Source: Apteryx mantelli
Lineage: Eukaryota; Chordata; Aves; Apterygiformes; Apterygidae
Assembly (NCBI RefSeq): GCF_036417845.1
Contig: NC_090020.1
Span: 34,394,425 to 34,458,424 of the forward strand
Length of the DNA: 64,000 nt
Reading direction: 5' to 3'
Positions 38,232 to 53,398 of this stretch are shown here, in pieces (position 1 is the stretch's first letter; each line of letters opens with the position of its first letter). The position numbers and the translations under genes are program-made. The notes beneath the pieces were generated by a model. The model was given only the letters and a program-made list of their open reading frames with translations. It had not been told where the DNA came from and ran no database searches.

Positions 38232-39757
38232 GGCTTGTAAGCTATTTACTGAGCAACTGGAAATAAGTTAATATTTGCTTAATTTTGCCTACAATACTTA
38301 GATATTTGCAACTACCACCATGTATTCTTCATGTGATCTCCAACTTGTTACTAATATATAGTTTCTGCACCTTGGCATCCATTACAAATGCTTCTCCTAG
38401 TAACTGTAGTCAGCCCAGAGACAGGGGCACATTACTACAGGTTGCACAAAAAAACATTGATAACTTGCAAATGCGTCTTCTCAGATGCTTGTGTTCTCTG
38501 CTTGCTCCTTGTTTTCTTTCATCCTGAACCCTGCACTCCTCAGCCATGTGTCGCACCATGCACTTACAAGACCCTTCACAGGTCCCTTGGGGTTTGGCCA
38601 GACCAAACCCTCAAACACTTGCTCTGTGTTTCACAAGCACCTCTAGGACCAAGACGAGAATGTGCTTTGTTTTCTGAATATTCTCTCTCAAAACGATGAA
38701 AAGTGAACTTCCAAATTCTCCCCCAACTTTTACAGGGAAAACAAGGGCAAATTAGTAAAGAGGGACTTCTCCAGACAGCTATGCTGCGCACAAGATTAAA
38801 AGACAAAGGATCAACCTCCACTGAGAAGCAGCAGCTTTCTATAGCCTAGCTTTATTTTTAGATTATTTTTTCCCTACCTACAGGCAGCTGGATGACCTCC
38901 GTTCTTGTTTCCAAGGTCTGCTCTGGGGCAGTGAACAACACTTCTGGTAGCAGGGAAAAGGTTGTGATTGCAAGCAAGTGAAGCAGGCAGCTGAACTGCT
39001 ACCTCAATCATCTCCCTCTTGCCTGGTACCATGACATGCTGCTTTGGCTTTTGCTCTTTTACATTCGAAAACTGGGAAATAGTGCTGAGAAAAAACACTT
39101 TTTTTTTTGTTCCTTTTTTTTAGAAGCACACTAACAGTGAATGCAGCACTGGTAACAGCTGAATCTCTACAAACTGTGCTAACATAGATTACCTTGAGTT
39201 CTTTCCACCTCTTAATGGTAGTATACAGTCCTGATTAAAATCCTACTGAAAAACAAATATTATAGTCACGTCACTGCAATATTTTTGTTTATATCTTTAT
39301 GTGCTACAAGGACATTTGTTGATATTACTATCCAAAACAATTGCTTTCTGTTTTTAAGTATGGCTTTTTCTTACCTAACTTCACAATCTATTTTTCACAG
39401 TTTTATTTTGTTTTAGAAACAGTGAATACTAATGCTATTAAGGAACTTGAAATTCTATTAGAACTCACACTGAGTGCTGCAGGGAAAAAACATATTTTTT
39501 CAAAAAAAAATTCGCTCTCTTTTTGGGGTGTGAGGCAATGATGGATCTTATTTTTTTAATGATAGAAAGTTACAAAATCCTCATGCCTGCTCTAACCACA
39601 AAATGCTTTTAAGTGAGGAAACAGAGAATATTTTGCCTTTGATGTAGTGGAAGAGAGGCAAAAGAAAAGCACAGCAGGAGCAAGAAAGCAAGACACCATA
39701 AGACTCTGAGACTGTTTATATAAATGTACACATGCACACTATATATTCACCTGTGTG

Positions 39758-39791
39758 TGTATATATGCATATACATACATACATACATATG

Positions 39792-39838
<47 letters not shown>
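39758..39838. repeat. Compound ACAT/AC microsatellite
   Basis: TATATGCATATACATACATACATAC-like units pass into about 18 uninterrupted AC units (39797-39832). Likely highly polymorphic between individuals. Confidence 0.95.
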
Positions 39839-39839
<1 letters not shown>

Positions 39840-42605
39840 AAGTTATGTAACTTTTATATTGATGAGATCCTGAAGGATCTTTGGCAATTAAGCCCTAAAA
39901 ATAAAAGATGACTTAAAAATAGTTTTGTGTGCATTGTGTCATTTTAATAAAGTTGGGAAGTTTTAGCCCTCTTTTAGGCAGTTCTAGGGTTTGCTAAGTT
40001 GTTTTTTTTCCTGTGTTTGTCTCCGAAGTTACCACTGCTTGTTTTTCACAATCTTTTATTCTACCTCTTCCTAACCTCAAAATCAACTCTTTGCCTGTCC
40101 TTCTCTGGTCCGTACAGAATCAGTTCTGACTTGGCAACTAAGAAATTTGCTGTTGTAATTTCTGGTGGAGCTGGGATCGCCCTGCGCATGTGCCCGGGTG
40201 CCCCCTCAAAGCTCATTCTTCTTCTGGAGCCAGGGCTGCGGTGAGGAGCCCCAGCACCGATGGACCACAGGAAGAACGGCAGCAGCCGACCTGGCCACCT
40301 TCCCCTTTCCTCCTCATCTTTTCTGCTGCCAGCTACCGCAGGAGCTCATGGTCTTCACCTAAGTGACTAGAGGCCCTGAGAAAGTGCCCGGATTACAGAA
40401 AATGGTTGTTCTTCCAGCCTCCAGCCTCCTGCTCTGCCCTATAACTGTGGAGACCACCACTAAAACTGCTTTGATAATTTGCTTCCAAGGAGTCCTCCCC
40501 TCTGGTGGGTGTATAAACTCCCACCTTCATTTTCAGGCATAAAGATTTTCGCATTAGAAAAATCTTACTTTAAAACCCTCCATACATATGTTTCTTAGTG
40601 ACTGACAGATTTTTCTGTAATTTTTACAGAAACCAATGGAGTAACTCACTTTTTTGTACAAGAAAACTGTTTTTTGTGTTCATCTGCTACTATTTATGAA
40701 TGCATTTACCTCTTCATTTATACACACAAAATAAGTTTTACATACACATATCAACAATTAAATTGAAAGAAATGTTCAAGCTTAACACATATAGGCAGAA
40801 ATACAGAAATATATACACATTTTTGAAAGAGATAGGCAGCAATTCATTATACCATGTCCTTGCTCATTGGTCAGACCAGTCATGCCAATAATGCATAATA
40901 AACTTAATCTAGGCATTAGGACATACATTTCATTTTTCTTCTAGTACATTTTCTTTTCTGTGTGTCTGTGTTTCTTAAGTGTTTATAGAGAAAAGGACTT
41001 CACTGTTTAAACTATTGATTTCTATTTTATGGATTTTTTTACTCTTTTAAAATAAACCTAGATAATATTTGCAGGGCATCCAAAGGAAAATTTAAACTGC
41101 ATGAAAATGTCCTTTCCTTTTTTTATGAAACAGAAGATATTTAATTTAATCATACTTGTTTTTGCTTGCTCTTGAGTATGTATTTCACTTAAGATTATCA
41201 GAATCTTTTACATATTTCACATAAGATTATGAAAAAATGGCACAATTTTTTAAAATTTTTCATTGCTAGCTTTGTGCATATGATGACCCTTTGAATGCTC
41301 TCGGTTTAACTTCTCCCTTTATATTAGTTAGTTTAGAACTCAACGGTGTTTTTTAGGAAACATAATAAAGTAATGAGAAATGTGAATAAATATTGATAAG
41401 CTTTGTCAGGGGAAACAAGGACAAGTATCTAGAAAGTATTTTTAACTTATTTTTTATGATTAACACATTTCGGGCTGTGGCTTTCTTTTAAAACATGTTT
41501 AGTTTGTAGGAGACAGAAACTTTATAGCTCATTTGAAGCACAACACAGAGACAGTAAGCTGTACATAAGTAATAAAGGACAATATCACAGACTTTAGGCA
41601 ACTTATCTTAGTTATCTCTACATGATCCATAAGATGAACTTTAATTTTTTACCACGTTTTTAAAAGGATACCAACTAATATTTATTGAAATCTGAGTTAT
41701 TGGAAACTTTATTTCACTAGGAAAAAGAAGCTTGATGATATTTATTATGTTGTATCCATACTTACTGGAATGTAATCTGGAAGACCATATTTTATTCTGT
41801 CATGAATAACATGTATTTTTCTTTGGTGACAAATTAGTTAATTTGATGGATATCTGGAAGTCTTTTCCAAAGTTAAAAACATCTTTGTGTAAATTTGAAG
41901 AGTGAAAGCGTAGAGATGCCTTCACAACTCTAATTATCAGTTTTATACTAGGACATACCCACCCCATTTGAGCAAAGAATTCTGAAATCAGTCAATCTAT
42001 CAGTCAAGCAATCTAAGAATACTTACGTACATGGAAAATAGCAAATTAAAATAATTTAAAGGATAAAGCATCCCTAAAAACACTATGCAAATGTATAAGA
42101 CAATACAAAGGTATTAGAATGTAAAGAGAAATACTTACTAAGTACGTTACTTCCATCAGCCATACTCTAATATAAAGATCTCTAGTATTTTTCACGGTTC
42201 CAGTTGATAAATCCTCTGCAAGGAAAGTATCCATCTGGATCTTTCCAACCTTCCTTCTCTTGCCATGGATGCATAGACAAGCAGACCAACATCTCACATA
42301 AAAAGGGTAGGTGCTGACTGCCTCGGCACTGGCACTGTGAGGTGGTTGTCCTCTCCTGCTTGCTCAGTATGATGCTGATGAAGACTTCAGTCAGCCTTCA
42401 TCAGGTTTCTGCTTCCTGAAAACCCTCAGTAGTGGCTCACAGCTCATGCCACGGACTGGGTCAGCTCCCCAGGGCAACAACTGCTTGGGAACTATGTTAG
42501 GAAAAGAAACCTATTATTAGCGTGTAGGAGAGCTAACCTGGTAGCATTGCATTTGAAAACGTAATCTTCTTACCCATGCAATAAATTATGCAGAATAGTT
42601 TTGTT

Positions 42606-42631
42606 ACACACACACACACACACACACACAC
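42606..42631. repeat. (AC)n microsatellite, about 13 units
   Basis: Uninterrupted AC run ending in CCCC. Confidence 0.95.
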
Positions 42632-45600
42632 CCCAGGGCAAATTAATTTAACATCTTCTTTTAAACAATCGTATTTAGTGACATACATCTAGAAATACAT
42701 CCGCAGAACAAAGCAGCAATGTCTATAGTCTGCATATGGAAAACAGAAACGCTTTCCCATTCAGTTTATATTATCATGCTAGCACCAGCAATTTTGCCCT
42801 AAAACCTTCTGAGTAATGGTTTAAATTCCTCTGACACGTGGAAGGCTGGGCATAAGAACTTTATATTCCAGGCTTGTTGCTCTAGTGTATTTCTGGGGAT
42901 CAAATTCTGAAACAGTTTACAAGAGAAATGCTGGGCCAAGTTCCCAAGGTACATGAGTTAGGCTCCAAAAAATTATTGAATGGTATAGTCAATAAAAATT
43001 GAGCTGGTGGGTTAAGAGAAAGACTGGCTGTCAGGGGACATGGGATCAGCTTCAAGCTATATCAATTTTTTCTGTCTCAGTCAGTTCATTTGCTGTATGT
43101 TTGCCACGTAGCAGCTGGGTTGCCCTAAACAGGAACCACCTCATCTGCAGGTCTCTGTGTGTGTGGACTTTAGGCCCCTACCACAACGGGCCCTCATCTA
43201 AGCTGTGATCTCTAGGCACCTCTGTGTCACAAATAATAATGCAGACAGTCTGAATTTTCTAATATGACTATAGGCAATGAAATAAATATCTGGAAAGAAT
43301 GATATATTAAAATAAGGAACACATGGTCTAGGGAAATGCATTATTACAATTGTTAAGCCATCAGATATACAAATCTCCTTGCCTCTGTATGTATATTGAC
43401 TCTACTGCAAGCTATTTGTATTGTACCAGATAGTTTGCGCTTCAGTTGTGATATTTTTTTAGATAAATGATACAACTGATTGTTTGGAAAGAACTGCAAT
43501 AGGCTTATAAATATTATTAAAAAAATATAATCTCGAAACCCATTAGAGCACTGAATTTCTATTTTTTAGTCTTTTGTTCTTTGACCTCATATCCTGAAGA
43601 TATGCAGATATTTGACAGTCTATTATTAAATATTGCTCTGATTATTTTCAGTAGGGCTTTCTCCCAGCTTTTAAGGCACTTTTCCTTTTATTATATCACA
43701 TATAATTTTATATTATGTTGAAACAATGCCATAAAATTTGATATATGTAATGTATTAACAAACTAACTCAATCAAGAATTTACAGCAAGACAATTCTTTT
43801 TACAAATTATACTGAAAAATGTAATACTATGCAATATGCTTTGGTTCATTCGTTGCCATAGCTCTATTTTAATAGCTGCTGGTGAGGGAGAGGCTGACAT
43901 CTAGAAAGTACGTAAAGAAAAAACCTAGTGGCTATGTGAGTACTGCTGTTCCTTACATCACTGTCAGCCCATATCACTTCTAAAACTGAACAGCTCCCAC
44001 TTTAAACAAAATAAAAAGTTAGAGCACTGATAATTGTCAAAATAAAAAGCAGAACATGACTCTTAGCTCTACCATTCAGTCTTACACAGACATATAGCAA
44101 GTCTGTCAGGAAAAAAATAGTAAAAATCTCTCAGAAATATACTGATTATTGGATCTCTTTTGACTGCTTTTACTGAACTACTGTCTCTTGATATAGCCTA
44201 GTTAGATACTTAGGTAGGCTCTGATTACTGTACAATACCCTAACCTGTGCCATTTTAAGTAAAAATTCAGTACTAGTTACCACTTAGGATATCCTAACCT
44301 AAAGAGAAGTAGTGACAGATACATAAGCAAGACTTTTAAAAGAATTTGGATGATTAAAGGTGTTTATAGCCCCTTTGGTGTGATTTTTAAAATTACCTAA
44401 TTAATTTACCTGATCAGTTTATGTATGCAAACTCCATTCATTTCAACTGAATGCTTAGGAATTTGCTTTCAGAATGTGATGCACATAGCTGTGCCTTGAA
44501 CACACGTACGTGTTTTGGAAAGTCTTGCTTATCCTGTCTGAGAGAGGACGACTGACCTGGAGCACTTTCCTACAGCATTATGAAGTATTATTTTCTTGCC
44601 TTGTGCAGCAAGAACAGAGACAGGCACAAGCCCATGTTTGGCTTTGGGAAGAAGGGTCCCCGCTCTGGGCTTGGATGCTCCAATCTGAACAGGAGGTAAC
44701 TAGCTGGCAGGCTGTATGGCTGCTGACCCAACCCAAGGAATAGGGAGCACCAAGCACAGCTATATCTTAAATACTGCCACCATAGGTTGGAAATTCAAGG
44801 GCAGTAAGAGGACCATAACTTCCCACCACTTACTGTGGCACTTGCTGAGGAGCATCTGCGCTATTGTACGATTGCTCTGCCTCATCTGGCTGTGAATTAC
44901 AGGGACAGAGCTGTGCTCGGTTGAGGGTTATAGTCCCCAAGTTTATTTTTTCTAGAAATGCCTTTAAAGAAAGAAGAGAAGTCGTCAGCTCCTGCTGCTT
45001 CTTTGCATTTCCCCCACCAGCTGCCTCAGACTGGGTGTATGGCCATTTCCCGGCTGGTGACCTGTCACACCTCCTCTCCTCTGCTTTAACAGAATCGTGC
45101 GTCCTGTCTATGTGCGGCGTCTGGAGAGAAGCACGACGTGCTGCCCACTTTTGGTCAGCTATAACAACTCAGGTTGTGCTTGAAAGACCTGTGCTCTGAA
45201 GATAGGCAATACAATTCTTTTCTGGGAATTCAGCCCAAGGACATAGAAATGTGCACAATTCAGCATGACACAGTGTGGCAGCATGAAAATGAGAGAGCAG
45301 TGCTGTCCCAGGGCAGGCTACAACTCACAGACATAGCCTAATGTTAACTAAATGAAAATCCCCCCCCCACCCCTTGCAACAACCTTACGTGTAATTACAA
45401 GTCTAGACTCTCCTTTAATTACATAATTACAAGCCTATCCAGTGATGTAAAAGATAAGGAAATTCCCAGAGGAAGTAAAAGAGGCTAGAAGGAAGCAATA
45501 AAACATGTTTACTGCAAATGTATTTGGTTTTTAAGGATATTATGTTGTAGTATGGACCCTATTATGAGTCTGGTAATGGAGAAACAACTCTTAATCACTA

Positions 45601-48600
45601 GTAAGTACCACACTGGGCAAGCAGGTACTGCGTAAGGGCAACGCTTCTAGCATAATATGTGTTATTTGACTCATTTAAAATACATTCCATTTCTCAAATG
45701 CAGCACTTAACCATTCTAGAGTACTGAATAACAGGCATTTACTAATGCTTTCCTAATTAGATTCTAACTAAATAGGCTTACTTGTAATCATAAAATAAAG
45801 ACTGTCAAGGCAGCCCTAGACACTCAAAGATCATACAGTTTCAGGAGACTGTTAATTATTGCCATTATTTTGTAAAGAGAAGGTACGTACTAGATATGTC
45901 ATGCTGTGCTTAATTTTCAGATTGATATACTTTATTGAGGCAAACAGACAGCTAGATATCAGCTTGAAACTAAAATTACTGTTAGCTTGTTTTACAAAAG
46001 AAATAATTGAAAGGAGATGTGCTTGACAACATGATCCAAAATAAACACTTTTTATATGAATTGAAAAATAGCTATACAAGGGTACTATAAAAGAACAAAT
46101 TCTCAGGACTTTTTATAAAAACAATCTTATCAACAAAGAAATTTCCTCTTTTTAATTCTCCTCCTTTCCTATGAATTTTGCACTTTTATTCCCAATGTGT
46201 GTTCTGGGAATAAGCCAAAAATACAGCACTGTATGTTATGTAAAAGTATATGAACACCATATAGGTGTAATGTAAAAGAATATATGATACATTTTTAATC
46301 CTATTCTAAACGTAACCATTCCTACTGCTACTTAGTAGTAGGATTCATCTGTAAAACACCTGACACATAGTCCTCTTATCTTAATGCCATGAATTAATGA
46401 AAAAGCACTTTCATTCAGACGTGCACGTATTATTAACTTGTACATCAAAGAGACAAAATCATAGCAACGCAACACAAATGCTTTGAATAAGAGTTGCTGA
46501 TATACAGATCACAACACTAGATGATCCATCTAAACAATATTAATTTCATGGAAAGTTTTTGTTATGCAGGAATAAGGTCCTTTCTGATTTACAGTAAAAA
46601 CATAGCAACTGTTAAAGGACTTCCGGACTCTCAGAAAATACTATATGATTTTGCAAGTAAGTGAAACTTGAATTCTCATGGCAAGGGACCCTGACTGAGT
46701 AGTTACTTTTTCCTGAGCTGACATAAACCTCTCTTTCTAGTGCTGCTGAAATCTGTGGAAAAAAAAGTTATACCATACTGGAAATATTTACTAATATTTA
46801 CAATTATAAAAGAGATGCTGACAATTTCTGAATGTTTTCTTACTCAGGGTGTCTATAGTTTTTAAAACAAACTATTAACATTCTGTAGCACCCTTTGAAA
46901 TAATTTTTCACAATTGACACAAGCCTATATCATAAGTATCAACTGCCTCTTTGTTTTCTTGAAAATAAAATCAGTATATAATTCCTTTTAGGTAATAAAT
47001 ATGTTACTTCGTACATGCATGAGAGTAAATATGCAATATTCTTTCATCTAGATAAAGAGTATTATCATGTAGAGTAGATTTAAAGATATTAGAAGAGAGT
47101 AATTTTTTTTTCTCTGTCTTCTAAAAAGTGAAATATTGTAGATCTAGCAAATCTTGGTGGTTGGAAAAGTAACTCACTAGTAACTAATAAGCAAAAAAAA
47201 AGGATTAATGAAGCTGCCAAGGTTACTAAGGACGAACTAGGAGTTCCTCTTAAATTGCATATGTGTGATGTTCCCTTTGGACTAAACAGTTAGCAGGAGA
47301 CATCGCGGAATAATGCAGACATATTGTTATAATCCCTGTTTTGTATATATTAATCTATATGACACCTGTGTCTGCTTCAAATATTATCCGTCTACCTAGA
47401 TGAAAATGTTCTGGGCTGTAATTTCTGATAAAAGAAGACAAGCAATCAAATCTACACTATACCAAATAGTCCAAGGCCTTTTTTTCTCCTCTTTATTCAT
47501 GTGTCACTCTATCCTTATGCATAAAAGAACATGAAATATCTATTATTTCTCTTTGAAAGGAAAAGGACCATCTCCTGAAATAAATGTCTTAAAATAAAAT
47601 GCATAACCATGTATAATTGATGTTATTTACCATAACATCATTTGCTAAATAAAAGATTCACTTAGGTTTCTGTTATGATGCTATCCACTTATATAAAGGT
47701 TTTCCTCTTCAAAGGACTTTAGAAATATTAATAAATCAATACAGTAAAAACTTTAGTATTTTCTCCATATTGTACAAATGGAGTGGAAAGGTTGATGGCT
47801 TTATTCAAGGCCACAGATTTAAAGGGTGGGATAGATATTCTTGGGCTCCTCAGTTAGACCTCAAACCACACGCTTCTTCTATTGTGGAACTGTGCTGAAA
47901 GTTTGTTACTTAAATCATCTGTAAACAGGCATCCATCACTGAATTTGTATTATGTAGCAGGGCTGCTTTTGCAATCTTTACTTTTTTAATCCTGAAGATT
48001 TTATGATGGGTGCTTTCAGTTATGTTAACATTGGCCTTATAAATTGCTTGCAAGGCACTTCTGCTTTTCAAAACAAAAAATCACCAATTCATAGACTCCA
48101 AAAAGTTTACATTGCATTTGAAATAACAGGTTCTTGCACATATCTGAATAAGCTAGAGGAACTAAAGACTATGCTGTAATAAAAAGTATAAAGTACAAAG
48201 GTTACCAAGGCCTATATGTCATTTTACTGACAACACTACGGATTATTTTAGTAGTTCATTTTATGCTGATTCTTGATGACAAATTCTCCCTTGTGAAATC
48301 TAATGTAATCCATTGACAACTACTCTTTAGTTTTCTTTAACATCAAAAGGACTTTGAGTAGTTGTTTCCCTTCTGAAGGCTTTTAGGAATCTTTCGCTAA
48401 TGCCCACTGCCTCACCCAATCTGAAGGCATAAACATTGATGTTTCCCAAAAGTGAGTTAACTGTCTGGTAGAAGGATGCTTTAAGTGATCTGGTAAAAGA
48501 CCCTTTTCTCTTCCCATTTTTCTGTTTTGCCTGTTTCTCTTCCATTTGCCTGTCTCTCTCTTTTTGTTCTACGAGAAATTTTTAAGCTGTAACTGTTTTT

Positions 48601-49494
48601 TCTCTTGAAGAAACTAAGAAATTTTAAGTATTTTTGTGAAATGGATTGGATATGTTTTCACCAGTGAGGGAGTTTCTGAACTCTAGGCTATTTTTTCAGT
48701 ATTTGACATAATATAAAGAAAATAGTAAAATCCAAACAATCCTATTTCTGACTAGATAGTTCATTTGCACACATGTATATATGTGTGTGTGTGTGTTCAC
48801 ACGCATGTGTATGGAGATTTTTTTCCTGTGGACTTACTGTGCTATTAATAAAGACTTCAGGCATTGTTATTCAGCGTTATTTATATCAGATGTTAGCAAC
48901 ATCAGAATTTCACCATAAAATTAGAAATTGATATGAAAATAAATGTGATTCTATGTCAATTTTTGAAGGAAAGGCAGCCATCTCCCTGCAATATGGTTGT
49001 AATGTTTGATTCATTTCTTAACAATGGCAAGAATAAAGATTAAAAGGGTTAGACTGTGTATCCAAAAACAGTGCTAGTTCTTGCCAATATTTCCTTGTTA
49101 GACAGCCCTTAAGGAATGAGGATGAAGTATGATTTTTTGGCAAAAAAAAATCCATAAGCACCCCTTTTTTGTCTGTTTTGTTTTCTCGTATTAGCAGCTT
49201 CAGTGCTTTTTGTACATTTTTGCATGTTGCACCCCAGAGAAGGGGCCACATGCTTTTTCGTTGTTAAATTTTCCGACTTAGCAAGTACTTTTTCTGATGC
49301 AAAAGAACACTTTTTCTTCCCTGTGGCATCACATGGTTTATACAGCCAGAATTTCTTTGTAAGTTTAAACTTTTACAATTATTTCTCAAGGTAATTTATT
49401 TTTTTCCAAAGGACATTTCCTAACAACCACCTGCTGACCTGCAATAGTCACATCTTCTGATTTTATCTCATACTGCTGCTGCAGGCTGCTTAAT

Positions 49495-49522
49495 ATCTAA
49501 ATCTAAATCTAAATCTAAATCT
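49495..49522. repeat. (ATCTAA)n hexanucleotide repeat
   Basis: Four full ATCTAA units plus ATCT. It resembles no standard vertebrate telomere unit (TTAGGG), so it is a simple local hexamer expansion. Confidence 0.92.
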
Positions 49523-52500
49523 GTATAGTGTAATTTAAGCAACTGATTCCTCCTTGGAATTCTCACTGTTTTGTCTTACATACTACTTTCCCATATTCCA
49601 CTTCCATGAATAATGTTGTTGTAAATTTATTTCATTTTGACTGTTCATGTGTTTCACGTTAAGTTGAGCATTTAGCTTATTACACATTATTCCTCTACAC
49701 AACAGGGTATTGTGTTGCAAATATTTTCCCAAAACCTGACTAAATCATATTTATGTGCTAAATGTTGTGTATTTTATACCCCTTTTGCAGTTAGAATTAT
49801 ATAATATACCCATTTGTAGTGGGAACCCCCACAAAGTTTTAAAAGTGTACCAACACTCATGCCACTACTTATTTTCTAATGTGCTTAAGAAAAAAAAAAA
49901 TATTTGCCACCGAAAACGCGTCACTGTGTAGTGGATTTTTTACATTAGCACTCTGTTGTTATGTCTATAAATAACCACACTCACCAATATCTTATGTGCA
50001 CTTCTACATCTCTTTACTGTTTTAAAAAAAAAGAATCAGTATATTGTCCTCAGTTTTAAACTTTTTTTATACAATTTTTTTAAAAAATATTTTCCTCACT
50101 TTATTTTAAAACGTGTTTCTTATATTAACAGAGAGGTGAAAGGTCACACATTGGAAAGAAGGGACAGCACAATGGTGTATGATGTCTCAGCGCACTTTGG
50201 TGCCACCATTTTGTTGTACCCACAGAAACGCAGCAAGTAATGGAAAATGCTGCTTCACTGACTGTGAACCTGTATATTCTGGACTCAGGTAACGAATACA
50301 TGATCACTCTTTCTATGGAGGAAAATGGGCATTTACTTCTTCTGAGAGACATAATTATTGTATGCTACAAATCTGCAGATAGATGTGTATTCAACAAAAT
50401 CTACCTGTTTTTCCCCTTAGAATCCTTAACATAATAAAGTGCCATAAAAATATCTTTGAATGAAATAGTGTGTCATTCACACAGGCATTTATCCCCACCC
50501 CCTTTTAATTATTCTGTGAAATTGGGGTTTTACTCAGCTATTGCCTTCCTCTTGCCTTTAAAAAAGACCTATAGAATAGTGAAAGAAAACAATCGTTCAT
50601 TTGGAAGAAAACAAAGTGAAGGAAGAAACCTTTCTCTCCACTGAGATACACAATATGAAGTTAACTAAGAAATGGAATTAAAAACAAAAAATGACTGGAA
50701 AGTTAGACTGACATACTTCCAACTTGTCCTGGTGTGGGTATGCTTTGGGTTTTATTAGGTTAGTATAACTCGCAAATGAAAACTCCCTCTTTTATAATTA
50801 ATTCAATTGTTAATTTTGGTGAAGTGTCTAATGTATTATAATTACCACCATCATACAAATTTTGCCCCACAATTACTATCTCCTGCACTGAATAAAATGG
50901 AGCCAACTGGGACTCTTACAGTGAGTCAGCGTCAAAAGAGTTGTTACAAGTGATGCAAGAGGGTGGACACTGGTACATCTACCATGGGAAGGGAAGGACT
51001 CCTGAGACTCACAGGACTAAGTTTCAGGGAAGTCCATGGAAGGACTCTCAAATTCAGTGCAATTTAGATCAAACCCTTGAAGAGAAGGGAGCATAATTCT
51101 CACTTTAATGTAACTGGCTAGACTGAGAGTGTCTAAAGTAGTAAACTAAAGAGTGGGTGGGATTACTGACCTGACTCACGCACATGTGTTTTTCATCTCC
51201 TCCTCTCCTCATCCATAAAATGAGGTTTCCTCATGCATATCACCTTTTGGAAACAGTCCAGTATCCTTCCCTTCATGTGTTCTGGTGCCACCTTTCTATA
51301 AGTGAGCTAGCTGTCCAGGACAAAACTGTACCAGGGAATATAATAACACATACATTATGTGGATACCCCCTTCTTCAACCTGGGTCCTGGGTCTTATTAG
51401 TCTAGTATTATAGATGCACCCAGAACTACAAAAATGAGTAGAACAAAAGGTCTGCGCATCACTATCTGTATAATTTTTGGTTGCAGAGTCCCTAAGTCAT
51501 CAAAATGGGAAAGAATTTTTTCCTAAAAATGAAGTAAAGCTGCACAGGAGGAAACAGAAAAGGAACTGTAAGATCCTGAAAACAAAAGGTGTAAACTGAT
51601 GGAAGAAAATCAACTTTAAAAGATGATATTATCAAAGATACCTCAGCTTGACATTTATTTACAACTATAATTTATGTAAAGTAATTTAAACATTCAAGAC
51701 TTTGGCACATCATCTCAGGTTTATGGGCCTTTATAATGTTTTCAAGTATCTATGGCAAATATTTTCCAAAGTTCACAGTACAGGGTCTAGCTCTGTTCCT
51801 CCTCTCTGAAAGAAAAGGAGTGTTATCATTGTTTTCAATGGGAGCAGACATAAATCAGTTCTAAATTATTTTGAAATTTAAATCTTTCAAATCCACAGGG
51901 ACACAGAAGTCCTGAATCCTTTCCTAGATTCCAGTTCTAGGCACACAGTCTTCTATTTGAAAAAAATCACAAACAAAACCCTCTGGGTGGGAGTCAGTCA
52001 CATGAATGTAGGTATCTAGTGCCATTTTAGATGCCTTTGTCCTACCTGACCTACAGATTCTTCTTCCAAAGGACACTATCTTCTGTAGATCTTGTGACAT
52101 GCCCACCAGGTCACACATATTTCAGATCCCCTATGGTATCTAAAGTGACATTCTGCTTAGACAACTTAATCCTACCCTTCATGTCCCATAATTCATTTAT
52201 ACAAAATTATAGATAGCTTTTATTTACACTTTTAAGATACTAAATATCTGTTTAATTTTGAGGGGTACTTACACTCAGGCATTATCTCACTGAGGTATAG
52301 TAAATACTATTATGGGTGAAAAGCCAAACTGTTAAAGCATCAGCCATTGTACTAGATTCTAAATGCTCCACTTTTTATTATCATAGCAATCAGGAACTAT
52401 TTCTATAAAGTAGAACAACTTAATCTTGAGGTCTGGAGCAGATTAGAGATGCAATGTTTTCAGAGAATGCATCCCGGATTGTGTACAAAGGAAGCATTAC

Positions 52501-52650
52501 TGCTTCACAGAGGAAGTAATTTCTAATTCTCAAAATTTACTAGGAAAAATAACTTTGATTATCTTTTGGTGCTGTTGCTCTTGATAATTTACTATTATTA
52601 ATATTTTACTTCATCTTTCCAATTGAAATGCTTGCTTCTGTGGTGCTAAT

Positions 52651-52656
52651 TTTATT
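52651..52656 (-). promoter_or_regulatory. Candidate poly(A) signal (AATAAA) for the CNTNAP5-like gene
   Basis: First AATAAA on the minus strand that I find downstream of the stop at 53399, implying a 3' UTR of about 0.75 kb. Further AATAAA matches lie at 52374-52379 and 52219-52224. AT-rich DNA gives such hexamers by chance, so the true end of the transcript is undetermined. Confidence 0.25.
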
Positions 52657-53398
52657 TAAAATGCTTAGACTATGTACAGGTCTGACTTGAGGCCACCACC
52701 TAACCATGAACGAAAACCTATTACAAAAGAGACTTCACAGCATATCAACACACTGTACACCTTTCATTTGTGAGCCCTGCTAGACTTGCCAAAGAAAAGA
52801 GATAATAAGGACATTGGGCATATCCCAGGGGAAAAAAATACAGTTTTTTTGGACACCTGACTTCATGGCTCACAAGCAGATGCTGACACCAGCCAACAGC
52901 CGTTCAAAAGGCATTTTCAGTTTCAGGAAGTAAAAGAGATCACTATAAAGCAACACAGCAGAATTTCTTTAGTAACATAAACTATTAGAAATCCATCTTT
53001 CACCTTGAACAAAATTCCAGAATCAAATTTTAAAGAGAAGGATGGGAATAGCTTCATAACAATTTTCCCGTTTGAAAACCATATTCAGTATGTACGTTAA
53101 ACTTCAATTGTAGAAGGTCACATCAGAACAGTCGGAAACTACCAACAATGAAATTGGTTACAATATCTAATTCACTGTTACATAAAATGCATTTACAGTA
53201 TAATAGCTAAGGAATGCATGTAATTTAAAGAGGCCTCCTATAGCAAACACTGAGACTGAGCATATGCAGTATAATAGGTCTCAAATCCATTGCATTCACT
53301 GCAGAGTGCAAGAGCTTTTTCTGTCCATTGAGGGCCCCTGGCTTGGCAAGAAAGTCAGACTGTCACATTATTATATTAAATTAAATCACAAATGCCAA

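Larger units (their letters stand above)
34193..53398. other. Non-coding region downstream of the CNTNAP5-like gene
   Basis: About 19 kb of AT-rich sequence. It probably includes the 3' UTR of the minus-strand gene near its right end. GC-richer patches lie at 40170-40460 and 44860-45200. Short open frames there (40165-40362, 44864-45199) show no family features. Microsatellites are listed separately. No exon with convincing splice sites was seen. Confidence 0.6.

Noticed and set aside
48327..48545. 72-codon basic minus-strand frame
   Set aside because: Looks somewhat protein-like (many Lys and Arg) but I recognise no family, splice site or promoter; not supportable.
49495..49522. Hexamer repeat as an interstitial telomere or CRISPR-like array
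   Set aside because: The unit ATCTAA is not the vertebrate telomere repeat and there are no spacers; simple repeat.
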